Below are positions 34,317-44,986 of a stretch of 64,000 bases of DNA, piece after piece. A program made the translations under genes and the position numbers. The notes beneath the pieces were generated by a model, which was not told where the DNA came from, searched no databases, and saw nothing but the letters and a program-made list of their open reading frames with translations. Positions within the stretch are counted from its first letter, which is position 1; each line of letters opens with the position of its first letter. The stretch is from Aaosphaeria pasadenensis (Eukaryota > Ascomycota > Dothideomycetes > Pleosporales), in assembly GCA_022813625.1 (NCBI GenBank), contig JAKLMB010000011.1:1-64000 (forward strand), read 5' to 3'.

Positions 34317-35937
34317 ATGGCTCGTGGAACAGGCAAAGGACGGCGAAAGCAGTCCGTTGCGGATAAGGCTGCTGCCAAAGCGAAGAAAACAGAGTCCGCG
34401 AACCCAAAGACTATGGTAATTCGAATTGGCGCAGGAAAGGTCGGCTCAAGTACAAGCGCCTTGGTCCAGGATATGAGACAAGTAAGCCTTGCATCGGCTC
34501 AAATTATCGTCGCAATCCCAATTCACACTCATTGCAGGTCATGGAGCCCGATACAGCTGTGCGATTGAAGGAAAGGAGAGGCAACAAGCTGCGAGATTAT
34601 ACAACTATGGTATGCGGCGTCATCAGGATGCTTTTACGCACAGGATACTAACAACTTCAGTGCGGACCTCTAGGCGTTTCTCACCTGCTTCTCTTTTCGC
34701 GCTCTGAGAGCGGAAATACGAATCTTCGACTCTCTCGAATGCCTCGTGGACCTACGCTCAACTTTAGGGTTGAACAATACTCTCTATGCAAGGATGTCCA
34801 AAAATCCCAGAAACATCCCAGAATGCCAGCAGATCTATTTCGAACAGCACCCCTTCTCGGTATGTTATTACAGATAGCTACATCCCCTGTTTAATGGTTC
34901 GAGGTTGTGCTGGTGCCAGCCCATTGAAAACGCACTGCACCTCAATTCTCTCCCATCCGGGCTATTCTCGATTTTGAATGATTGCTGAAAGGTTGCCAAT
35001 AGTCATGAATAACTTCGTCACTTCGATCGAACAAAGAGAATTACTTGGAGATGCAGCACCACCCGCCCATCTCGAGAAACTTGTCACAGACATGTTCCAA
35101 GGTCTCTTTCCTCCCATCCAGCCACATTCCACGCCTCTGCAGTCCATAAAGCGCGTCCTTCTCTTGAACCGAGAGCCACCAAAAGAAGGTGATAACGGTA
35201 CTATTACCATTAACTTGCGACACTATGCGATCACAACAAAGATTACTGGAGTCCCCAAGGCAATTCGCAGGTTATATGCCGCAGAGAAAATGATCGGCAG
35301 TAAGGAGAAGAAAAGGAAAGCATTGCCCAACCTAGGTGCCCTGGACGATGTCGCAGATTACATGCTTGATCCGTCAGCTGCTGGTTATACTTCTGCGTCT
35401 GATACCGAAATTGAGACCGATGCTGAAGTCGAGGTTGCAGCTCCAGTCACTCGCCGAGTTCTGTCAAGAAAAGAGCGCGAACGAGCAGCTGCAGGCGAGA
35501 ATGGTCGTAAAGTCATGGCGCGTGGAAGTGGACCGAAGGTCGAGAAACGTGCTGTGAAGCTCATCGAACTTGGCCCGCGTCTAAAGCTGAGGTTGACAAA
35601 GGTTCAAGAAGGCGTGTGCGATGGACGTATCATGTGGCACGAGTTCGTCACGAAGAGCGCTGCTGAGGTAAAGGAAATGGACAAGGCGTGGGAGCAGAGA
35701 AATAAAGAGAAGGCCGAGAGGAGGCGTATTCAGAAAGAGAATATTGAGAGGAAACGAAAGGAACGCGTGGCGAAGGGAGAGACCGGCGAGGACGATGAGG
35801 TGGATGAGGATATGGAAGATTATGACGAGTATGATTACGATGACGACGAGTGGCACGGAGACGATGCGGAGGTAGCCGATGATCAAAGCAAGAATGCCGA
35901 CGATGGAGATGAGGACATGGACGATGATGAGGAGTAA
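34317..35937 (+). CDS. SSF1: Ribosome biogenesis protein SSF1/PPAN (Brix domain)
   Basis: Four exons: 34317-34481, 34538-34609, 34661-34859 and 35003-35937; introns of 56, 51 and 143 nt; 456 residues, the usual size. Ssf1 (Peter Pan in animals) binds 27S pre-rRNA in early 60S particles. Seen: basic start MARGTGKGRRKQ, then the Brix domain with CGPLGVSHLLLFSRS, GPTLNFRVEQYSL and LQSIKRVLLLNR, and later ITINLRHYAI and LIELGPRLKLRLTKVQEG. A basic coiled stretch (EKAERRRIQKENIERKRKER) and a long Asp/Glu tail follow. The third acceptor is chosen at 35002 (ccaatag) because it yields the conserved PLLVMNNF and keeps the phase. Opposes RRP3. Confidence 0.93.
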
Positions 35938-36168
35938 ATAACCCGGGGAAGTCGCAAAAATGTCAAGATACCCATTTTAACACCATCCCGTTCCAGTTTC
36001 CCGTGATCGTCTTTTTCGACATTATCCCATTCCGCATGGGGTCTTCATCATTCACTTGGTATATCCATATATTCTTTAGGTTATAGCATGTACTACTCCG
36101 TTCCCTATATCATACCTCTGGTCATCACAATAGAGCATTCTAACAAGGGAGAGCGATTGCTCGGGTCA

Positions 36169-36906
36169 TCATTTCGCCTTCGGCTTCTTGATGATCACTC
36201 TATCCGTTTCCGTCAATTCCCAACCCACTCCATCGTCAACCAAATCAGACCACTGTCTATCTGCGCAAGACTCGATAAATCTTTTGTCTGCGCTCATGTA
36301 GCCCCTTCCTAAGCACTTGAGGGCATGCACCCTTATTGTTTGCTCCGCATAGCCCATGATTCTCCGTTGATATCCATCAACTGCCTTCTTCATCTTCCAG
36401 AATACAACCCAATTGTCAGCCACCAGAGCTTGGAGCACGCATTGTACTCTCCAATCCATGTATTTATATTTCAGTCTTGTCTCGTGTGCTCCAGTATAGT
36501 CTCCCTGGCGGCAGGCTTGATCTAATATCAGGTAACCAACATACTCATGTAGTTCCGCAGGAGTGAGTGGTGTTTGCGGATGAATCTTATTCAGGAGAGT
36601 AACCAAGGCAGGGTGATACGACTCCCAATCTCTGCAAAGAATTGCGGCATGGACATTGAATATGTAAGCCCGTTTGGCGAAAAGGTCACAGCGTGCTGTC
36701 GCGGTAATGCCTTCTCGAAGCTTACGAAGTGCAGAGAGGATTTTGGCAAGTTCACCGGTGGACGTGCTAGCCATTGGCGGATCAGGGATGGCCTGTGGTT
36801 CCTCTGTTGTGATTGTAGATGACTTCAGACTAGTCGACTGTATAGATAAAGAGGCGAAGTGTGCATCAAGGTCGCTGCCGTTAGGTGAAGCGGCGCAAAA
36901 CTTCAT
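36169..36906 (-). CDS. CSN8/PSMD8/eIF3K-like protein
   Basis: Intronless, 245 residues. After a Ser/Thr-rich stretch of ~45 residues, an all-helical domain follows: LRKLREGITATARCDLFAKRAYIFNVHAAI, then DWESYHPALVTLLNKIH, YLILDQACRQGDYTGAHETRLKY and a C-terminal portion ending GWELTETDRVIIKKP. The pattern resembles the CSN8/PSMD8/eIF3K group of small PCI-like subunits. These sit in the COP9 signalosome, the proteasome lid or eIF3, and this gene could serve any of them or none. The assignment rests on motif memory and is tentative. The 3' end converges with SSF1, 231 bp away. Confidence 0.6.
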   Translation of the reverse strand: MKFCAASPNGSDLDAHFASLSIQSTSLKSSTITTEEPQAIPDPPMASTSTGELAKILSALRKLREGITATARCDLFAKRAYIFNVHAAILCRDWESYHPALVTLLNKIHPQTPLTPAELHEYVGYLILDQACRQGDYTGAHETRLKYKYMDWRVQCVLQALVADNWVVFWKMKKAVDGYQRRIMGYAEQTIRVHALKCLGRGYMSADKRFIESCADRQWSDLVDDGVGWELTETDRVIIKKPKAK

Positions 36907-37706
36907 ATATCTCTCTACAATACGGTTGTAATATATCTCTTGAGTTTTGAAGTCGTTGAGTCTGATTTCTCACGTCAACAGGAGATTTTGAATGAGCAAG
37001 GCGTGCTAATTACCTGGTTTCTCCTTTAGACGGTAGGCCGTAGCTCTCAAGAGCATCTTCTCGCGGCGGTTTTAATCGGTTCCATGCGCCGGACGCCCCC
37101 CGCCGACTGCTCGGCCGGCTTTGATCTGTCGCTCTCATTGGGGTGTCCTGAGCCTCCAGTGCAACAGTGCGAGAGTGTGTATCTCCTGTTTACGCAGTAA
37201 ACCACTTATATCTAGTGTCTTGCGCGTATGTGGAAGCTTATGTTGTAAAGCGCAAAGGGGACGTGATAGCTGATGCGGAAGGTGGGATGGACGGAGTTTA
37301 TTCGGGGGTAATACCCTCAGAAAGAACTGCACCATGCTTTCGAAAGTTGCCAGAAAGATGCCAATCGCATGACAATAGTTCATGGAGTCTCTTTCCACAG
37401 CAATTTCAACCTGTATGCGCTGTTCATATTCCCCATAATCCCAAGTTCCCAACATATACCTCGCAACGCCCACCAGATGCGGTATAGCGTGCAAACCTGA
37501 TTCTCATAAACTCGGCTTGGACGCACACATGTGAACGACGTCGTGAACCATATATTGAAGCTCTCGTTGTCACTATCACTGGTCTGTTTTACTTTCCTCT
37601 GATCAGTGAGTCTTGGTTCGTTTATCGAGTAGCGCGTCCTTTCTGTGTTCTCCGACGCCCGTCTGTCCGCCGACCATACCACAACTCGGAATCATTATCA
37701 AAGACA
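36907..37706. promoter_or_regulatory. Divergent promoter region, PCI-like gene and PAQR gene
   Basis: 800 bp with no gene. It contains a GC-rich patch near 37085-37120 ('gcgccggacgccccccgcc'). Confidence 0.5.
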
Positions 37707-38690
37707 ATGGACGCTGCTAAAGGGGCAGCATCTAAAATCGCCGAAGGCGAGAAAGAGATGGGAAGACGTTTGACTGTACTCTGGCATGAACTACAGCCGT
37801 GGCAGCAAGACAATCACTATATACACAGTGGCTACCGTCCGGTTTCGAACTCATACGCGAAATCGATCAAGAGCCTGAGATACATCCACAATGAGACCGT
37901 AAACGTCTACTCTCATCTTATTGGCGCTACACTCTCAATAGTATGTTATGCCGTTGCGTATACCGTATTTCGACCGCGATATCAGGCAGCGACAATAGAG
38001 GATGTCTTTGTCTTCAGCTGCTTCTTCCTAGGCGCTGCGGCGTGCTTAGGTATGAGCGCGACATACCACTTGATATCGAATCATTCGCAAGATGTCAGCC
38101 ATTTCGCCAATAAGTTGGACTATCTAGGCATTGTTGTGCTTATTTGGGGATCTTTCATTCCTTGTATCTACTACGGATTCCAAAGCAAGCCACAGCTGAT
38201 CTATCGGTACTGGACTATGGTGAGTATCAAAGTGCTCTGTGTATATGTAGTGAGTAACTTTGAATAGATCACTACCATTGGCGTGTGCACAGCAACCGCA
38301 TGTATTCACCCGAAGATGCGCTCCCCAGCCCTTCGACCTTTTCGAGCATTGATGTTTGTACTCATGGGTCTCTCCGCATGCGCACCCGTTGCCCATGGAT
38401 TGGAGCTGTTCGGTATTGAGGAACTACGAAACGTATTGGGGCTAGACTGGGTGCTCCTACAAGGCGCTCTCTACATACTGGGCGCAGGTATCTACGCCGC
38501 GCGAGTGCCCGAAAGACTCCGACCAGGAAAATTTGATATTTGGGGGTCGTCTCATCAAATATTTCACGTTCTCATCGTGATTGCGGCCGTGGCTCATCTG
38601 TGTGGCCTCGTCAAAGCATTTGATTATGCACATGGCCAGAGAAAAGGACTGGTGTATTTGACATTTCTGCACAAGCTGAAGGCGAATTAA
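37707..38690 (+). CDS. PAQR/adiponectin-receptor (Izh/hemolysin III) family membrane protein
   Basis: Exons 37707-38219 and 38268-38690; the 48-nt intron (donor gtgagt, acceptor tgaatag) is in phase; 311 residues. It is a seven-helix membrane protein of the yeast Izh type, linked in yeast to zinc and sterol homeostasis; related receptors show ceramidase activity. The family signature is intact: SLRYIHNETVNVYSHLIGA (56-74), His121 in SATYHLISNHS, and the C-terminal HQIFH (His267, His271). The three histidines are the metal ligands in this family. The N-terminus is cytosolic and short. Confidence 0.9.
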
Positions 38691-39426
38691 CATGCATGAC
38701 TTATTGGCGGCTGGAGATAGTACCCGAACACACAATGAAATTTGTTTGCCTGTGGAATTGCATGACTGGAATTAATTCTATTCTCACTCACAGAGCCTTC
38801 ACTTAAGGCCCGATTACTCGACCCGTATATGCACTGCGTAAGCAAACGGCGAGTCGGACATGTGAGCTAGCTCTTGTTGGAATTTGGGAAGCAGAGAGAA
38901 AGACCACATCGACCCCATGAATGGATGCATCTGTCTCTCTGTATTGTTCATACCCAATATCTCACGGAACGCACCACGCTGTTCCTCGCATGTTAAGTTT
39001 TCTTCCGACTTTTGTCGAGGCACGGGGTCACGGGGTGGAGGAGTCGAGTATCATGTTCATGTTACTCGAACACCGCACGGGCCCGCTGTTTCCGTCGATG
39101 ACGTTTCAGGCCCAGAATTCCATTTCCCCATATTCCTAAACGAGCCAATCACGTCACTGGATCGCCATTACTCGCAGCTCCTCCGATCCACGAGCTTGAC
39201 CTCCCATCCTTCTTGCTTCCTCACCTTTACACCTCTCACCTCACTTGATACTCCCCATTGCTACCCATAACACAACCCGCGCATCGTTTTTCTCATCTCG
39301 CGCATCTTCGCCAGCTTCACGCGCCTCAATTGAATCCTTTCTCGGACTTTCGCGGAACACAGCTCTCCATACCGTCATCACGTCATCTCATTGGCTCTTG
39401 AGCTTCATCTCTATTAGACATACATA
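38691..39426. promoter_or_regulatory. Spacer between PAQR and HVA1-TUDOR genes
   Basis: 736 bp; 3' region of the PAQR gene, then the promoter of the HVA1 gene. The last 200 bp are CT-rich and carry a CCAAT-type word ('cgagccaatcacgtc', 39140-39154). No gene seen. Confidence 0.5.
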
Positions 39427-40463
39427 ATGGCCGACACAGAGATTCAGAAGGGAGACCAAGGTATGTGTGCCTTCTCAACTATTCTTCTCCGAGTTTCGGA
39501 CGTCTTCAGTGTGGGTATTTGCGTGTGGGGCGCCATGACGACAACGCACCTGAACACCGAGTGTGCATGCATTTGTCGTTCGCCCAATATTCAACGCACG
39601 GCTTCGCCAGGCTCTACATGTTTGCTAACACTTCTCATTACTCAGTTTCCTGGCAATGGGGTGGAGGCGCACCTGGTGGCCAGGTTGCCGAGGTGAAGGA
39701 ACAGGGCGAGCTTGCTATCGAGTCCAACCGGGGCAACACAATTAAGAAAAATGCCGACCCGGAAGACCCTGCTGTGCACATCTCCCGCTCGGGAAATGAT
39801 GTTGTCAAGCGTGCCCATGAACTCAATATTGAGGAAAAGGCTGGCGCCAACCAGTCCGAGCAGCTAAACGGAGAGTCAAAGAAAGAAGACGACAAGCCCA
39901 CCGAGTCAAAGAAGGAAGATGACAAGCCTGCCGAATCAAAGGAAGACGACAAGCCTGTAGAATCAAAGAAGGAAGATGAAGAGAAACCTGCTCAGAAAGA
40001 CAGCGAGAAACAGGGGGAACAGCCCACTGGGGACCTTGAGAAGAAGGATGAGGAGATGAAAGACGCTCCCGAATCCGAAGGAAAAGAGGCCGAACCAGAG
40101 AAGCCGGCTGCTAAGGACAAGAAGGACGGGGCAGATAAGCAGAACGGCGTCTCCGAACCAACGGACGATGCCAAGGATGAGCCAAAGAATGTGGAAGTTG
40201 AAGAACCAAAGACTGGAGAGAAGCGTAAGGCTGAGGATGAGCCTGCCGAAACCAATGGAGCGGATGACAAGGACGACGAGGAAGAGGAAGAGGAAGAAGC
40301 CTCTTCGAAGAAACAAAAGACTGAGGATGGAACGGCCAAAAAGCCCGGCCGACCTAAGGCATCAGAAAAAAAGGAAAAGAAAGAGCCTGCGAAAAAGCGT
40401 CAACCAAAGCCGGCGGCTACAGCTGATGGCCAACCTAGACGAAGTGCTCGCAATAGGTCCTGA
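39427..40463 (+). CDS. HVA1-TUDOR domain protein with highly charged tail
   Basis: Exons 39427-39460 and 39646-40463; the 185-nt intron (donor gtatgt, branch gctaac, acceptor ctcag) restores MADTEIQKGDQVSWQWGGG. 283 residues. The N-terminal ~65 residues are the hypervirulence-associated TUDOR domain (GAPGGQVAEVKEQG, DPAVHISRSGNDVVKRAHEL). The name comes from a Cryptococcus gene; the molecular function is not settled. The remainder is a Lys/Glu/Asp-rich tail with 10-residue tandem repeats, a run of nine acidic residues, basic clusters and an AT-hook-like KKPGRPKAS, ending ARNRS. A nuclear, DNA- or chromatin-bound role is an inference from the AT-hook-like motif. Confidence 0.85.
39873..39990 (+). 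repeat. Coding tandem repeat, 30-nt unit, in HVA1 gene
   Basis: Four copies of a unit encoding ESKKEDDKP plus one variable residue (T, A or V); the third copy lacks one codon. Confidence 0.85.
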
Positions 40464-42229
40464 TTAAGGATCGCATGTATCAGCGATGCTCGGGTGATTT
40501 AGGCACCAGGGCCTGACAGAAACTGTCTGTCGCTGGATTGAAAGATGATCGTGTTGCAATCGACGTCTTTTTTCAGCATATCCGATCTGCAGAAGGAAAG
40601 CTACGCGTTTTGAGTAGCTGTAGCGGAACAACAACGGCGGAACGAATAGATGAAACTTATTTCTAACTTGGGTTTGGGTTCTGGAATACACGCGCGTGTA
40701 GGGGGGAGGTTGGTTTGCCAGGACAGCGCACTGCGGGCAGCAGGTTCTTCTTGGAATTTCCTAGTCTTCTTATCCTTGACAAAATATCTCTTCAATCGCG
40801 TTCTCGGGTCTGTGCAATAATTATATTAGAGCCATGAGGTGTCCTTTGCATGTCCGGACCGGCTTCACGGGAATACGCTGGCTTCATAAAAGAACAAAAT
40901 GTCGTTTAATAATGATGATTCAAGTTTGCTATTGTGCTCCTATCTTTAACGGTTCTGTCAGCTTCAATACAATATGGGATTATAGACTAATAGAGCCGAT
41001 TGTGAGTAAAATCAGGGGGAAATTGTTCATTCAAGGAGGCGTGAACCTCTCCGATCCGTCTTGAAACTTGATTTGAAAGAATTTTCATCATTTAAGAAAA
41101 AGAAAGTAGGAAGAACGAAGATAACTTACCTAAATTTGCTTGTACTGCGCATAGATTGGTATTTCAGTAATGTTAGCACATCGCGGTAGACAGAGATCAA
41201 TGCTGATCAAATGGTTCACTGTGACTACTGTCCAGCTCCTCATAGGTCTACCGCCACCATGCATACTCAGAGTACGCTGGTGCCGATGTCTCGTTGACGC
41301 TTGGTGAGTGGCAGAACGCATGTCTTGACAACAAGAACTTTGCTAGAAAACATTTTTACTAACCGAAAGCTTGGCAAATGGGGCACTGGCCTCTACTTGT
41401 AACTCGTCCTCGTATCCACACTTCTCGGGACGACATCCGACTTCTGGTGACTGTAAGTCTGTTTCTGTGATCATCACCCTAATTACTTGTACCATCCCTT
41501 TGAATTCTTTACGAATTTATCTGGGAGTGCAAATTGACTGTGGTTGTGGAACAGACCCGAGAACCAACATAGCCAAAGCAAGTCGACTCTACTGGCCTGC
41601 CGTTGACCTACTAGGTAGCAGTATAACCAAATGATGAAATATGTACAACCATGTCGTCTCCATCAAAACTGTGTGTATTTTCATGGGGAGCCGTGCCATG
41701 AGCAGTCCGGGATACAGTACCAAGCTATCATTCCGAAAGCATTCCATACAGAAATTGATGGCATCTGCATGCGTCAATGGCACTAGAATTCCGAGTTATA
41801 ATTCCACTTCCCCCTCTCGGAGTTCTAGCCCTACCCTCAATCAAAAGGCGTGGCGGGGGTCCTAGTCCGATCTCGCAAAACGGGGACTCTCTTTCCTTTT
41901 CAATATCTAATGCAATTCGATGTCCCCACCTTTTGCTATCATTGCTATTCGTCATGAATGTCACGCCCTATCTGTAGGGGAATGAACATCCTGGGCAGGG
42001 CATGTTGGTGCTTTCGGATGATTTGCGATTCGTTGGAGTCTTGCATATGCTACTTTGACTCATTCTAGGGTTCAGTATTGATAAGCTTGCTGGCCCCAAT
42101 ATCCCTTTGGAATTATTCGTTGGGTAGGTGACCACTCCATCATCCGGAGGAGCAAACTACTTGTTGTAGCAGACTGATTATATCAATCCAAATCATCTCT
42201 AAGAGCTTGGGATCTTGGACAAGGTCAAT
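40464..42229. other. 1.8-kb spacer upstream of MFS transporter
   Basis: Rather AT-rich after 40800. No ORF with domain or coding bias; it holds the 3' end of the HVA1 gene and the promoter of the transporter. Confidence 0.45.
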
Positions 42230-43723
42230 ATGGATATCGTTGCGAATCCAGCAGTGCAGCTGCAGGACATGCCAGCCGGGGCCAGTGCGGAAAGTGCTAA
42301 TGTCGAATGCGAGGGTGCCAGTTTGCGAAAGACGATATCCAGGATGACAGGACGATCAAGAAGATCCGGGAAAGACATGCCTGAAATGCAAAATGAGACG
42401 GGCGTAGAGGCGCAAAGGCAAGCAGCTGCGGATTTGAACCCGGACGGACAGCCGACTACAGACCGCGTCGATGAAGAGGTAGCAGATACGGTCGATCCTG
42501 AAGACAATTTTCCTGAAGGCGGATTACGAGCTTGGTCAGTCGTTGTCGCAGCATTCTTTCTTCTTTTCCCATCCTTCGGCCTGATGGTCTCCATTGGCAC
42601 ACTGCAGGATTACTGGCAACAACACCAACTATCGGAATACACTGCACGAGATCTGGGCTGGATACCATCCGTATTTGTCTATCTCTCCCTCGCACTGGGA
42701 ATATGGATAGGACCCCTTTTCGACCGCTACGGCCCTCGATGGTTGGCACTCTTTGGGAGTATCGGCTACCTCGCCATGACCTTCCTCCTCGCCGAATGCT
42801 CCAAATACTGGCACTTCATGCTCTGCGTCGGTCTCCTCGGCGGCGTAGCTGGCGCTGCTCTCACTACGACCTCCCTGGCCGCTGTTGCCCACTGGTTCAA
42901 AGCGCGGCGAGGTCTGACCCAAGGCATTGCCATGATGGGCAGTTCCTGCGGCGGCCTCACTATCCCGTTGATCCTCCGCTTCACGCTCCCACACTATGGC
43001 TACACCTGGTCGATACGAATCCTGGGCTTCATTTTCGTCGTCTGCTTCGCTATCGGTAATGTCCTCATCAAGCCCAGGATACCACCTTCCACAGTCACTA
43101 AAAAGAAATCCATCATCTCGCTTTCCATATTTGGCGACCTCCGCTTTAGTCTCTTCACCATCTCAGTCTTCGGCTTCGAAGTCGTGCTATTCGGTGCCTT
43201 GGGCATTCTCCCCACTTACGCCACCCTTTCCGCCTCCTTTCCCCCATCAACAGGCTTCTACCTCATTTCCGTCCTCAATGGCGTGTCCTGCCTCGGTCGC
43301 ATCCTCCCGGGCTACGCTGCCGACAAACTAGGCCGCTTCAACACCCTCCTCATCATGTCCATCGTCACCCTCATCTTCATGCTTGTCCTATGGCTGCCGT
43401 TCGGGACAACCTCTCTTCCATCTCTCTACGCATTTGCGTCCCTCTTCGGCTTCGGAACCGGCTCGTGGATGGCGCTGACGCCCGTCTGTGTCGGTCAGCT
43501 CTGCCGCGCCGAGGAGTTTGGGAGGTACTACGGCAGCATGTATTTCATTGCCAGCCTTGCCACGCTCGTGTGCATACCGATTTCCGGGGAGCTGGTTGAG
43601 GTCGTAGGGCCTCAGGCTATGGTTGGGTTCTTTTGCGTCGTGCTGGGGTTGAGTCTGGTCGCGTTTGTGTTTAGTAGATGGGCTTGTCTGGGACGGAGGT
43701 GGACTGTCAGGGCAAAGGTCTGA
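42230..43723 (+). CDS. MFS transporter, monocarboxylate-permease-like
   Basis: Intronless, 497 residues. The N-terminal ~95 residues are cytosolic, then PEGGLRAWSVVVAAF starts helix 1, a pattern typical of fungal MCT-type permeases. About twelve hydrophobic segments follow. The MFS loop 2-3 motif is GPLFDRYGPRW and the second-half equivalent is GYAADKLGRFN. The substrate is probably a monocarboxylate or similar small acid, but sequence does not settle it. The ATG at 42230 is used; the frame extends upstream only to a TTG. It stands alone between two large spacers. Confidence 0.85.
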   Translation: MDIVANPAVQLQDMPAGASAESANVECEGASLRKTISRMTGRSRRSGKDMPEMQNETGVEAQRQAAADLNPDGQPTTDRVDEEVADTVDPEDNFPEGGLRAWSVVVAAFFLLFPSFGLMVSIGTLQDYWQQHQLSEYTARDLGWIPSVFVYLSLALGIWIGPLFDRYGPRWLALFGSIGYLAMTFLLAECSKYWHFMLCVGLLGGVAGAALTTTSLAAVAHWFKARRGLTQGIAMMGSSCGGLTIPLILRFTLPHYGYTWSIRILGFIFVVCFAIGNVLIKPRIPPSTVTKKKSIISLSIFGDLRFSLFTISVFGFEVVLFGALGILPTYATLSASFPPSTGFYLISVLNGVSCLGRILPGYAADKLGRFNTLLIMSIVTLIFMLVLWLPFGTTSLPSLYAFASLFGFGTGSWMALTPVCVGQLCRAEEFGRYYGSMYFIASLATLVCIPISGELVEVVGPQAMVGFFCVVLGLSLVAFVFSRWACLGRRWTVRAKV

Positions 43724-44986
43724 TGATATGCCCCTTAATGATGTTCATGTTTCACGCAATTGTTACATCCATATCCCCTTATCTTTGACCAGGTTTGCCC
43801 TCCTTTTCGTGGTGGGATTGACCTGGTGTGTTGATTGTTCCCAATGTTCTGGCGTTGAGGGTGATTAGCGAGTATCGAAAGGCGTTCATCAGCGGATTTC
43901 CCACCCCGTACAAGCAAGGCGTTCAATTATTATATATGTTCGAGCTCTCTTTGCCATGTTCTATTCGTTTTCGAGACGACTGTATTTTGTTTTATAGCTA
44001 CACCAGCCTTTCTTGAATTGAATAATCAGTGCTCTGGAACGGGTTTCTTCGCTTGCTTTATTGATAGCACCAGGTGATAAAGTGACTGTGACATCTCACT
44101 CTTCTATTTTTCCTTAGTAAGATTGGCAATGGTATCTGTGCAAAGGCAAAAGAGTCTTCGGTCGTATATCTCTTGGATAAGTTGCTGGGGGAGGACCAGT
44201 ACTAATTTGGAAGCCATAGGGGAGAGCGAGTCAAAACCGCGGATCTATGAGATAGGACTTAATTGCTGAGTGATACAGTTTTAACTATGGCGATCACGAC
44301 CATTTGAGGGTACTCTTTTGTTGATTGTTCATCGCAAGAACATTTGGTACCAACATTGCTTCCGTGAAATCATGAAGAGATAGTACTATTGGAAAACGTG
44401 AAAGGGGTATTGATTGTATTTCATGTCGTTTCCACCAACCCATTTAATCTCTTCCCCGTAGTCTCATTCGTATCGTGAGCAAGAAGGTATGAAAGATTCG
44501 AAAGGTAATTAATGCCATTTTTTTTGTTGTCCCTCGCGTGCTTTTCTGGTTTTCCCCCCATTCTTGTTGTTGATTTTTCCCTGCTCTGCTCTTTTGCTCC
44601 GCCTCGTCATGCAACAAGCACAGGCGCACAAGAGAGTTGAAACAAATGCAAAAACCTGTCCAAAGAGATCGTTCACACGCGCCGTTATACGCACATAGAA
44701 ACAACTTTTCCTTCCATGGTAAAATAGAAATGAAGTCAAGAAAGAAAGAAAGACATTGGGACAAGACGGAAATAGTACACGATAAATGGCTTGAGGTTTT
44801 GTTGCCACCCATTCAAAGAAACTCATGATTTCGTGGGCAAACCAAGAGGAAAAGGAAAACGCCATGATGCCGGACGGGTTGGGTGAAAGAATTTACAGAG
44901 AAGAAACGGGCTGACCCAGGTGTGCTGAAGGCGATATGGGGAGAAAAGCACTCAGCATGAATTTCCGTTATCAGACTGGGGGCTGT
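43724..44986. other. Convergent spacer, MFS gene and ILV2
   Basis: 1.26 kb of 3' flanks; no supported gene. AT-rich in the middle. Confidence 0.5.

Noticed and set aside
44444..44865. Overlapping minus-strand ORFs downstream of ILV2
   Set aside because: Lie in the convergent 3' spacer, low complexity, no motif.
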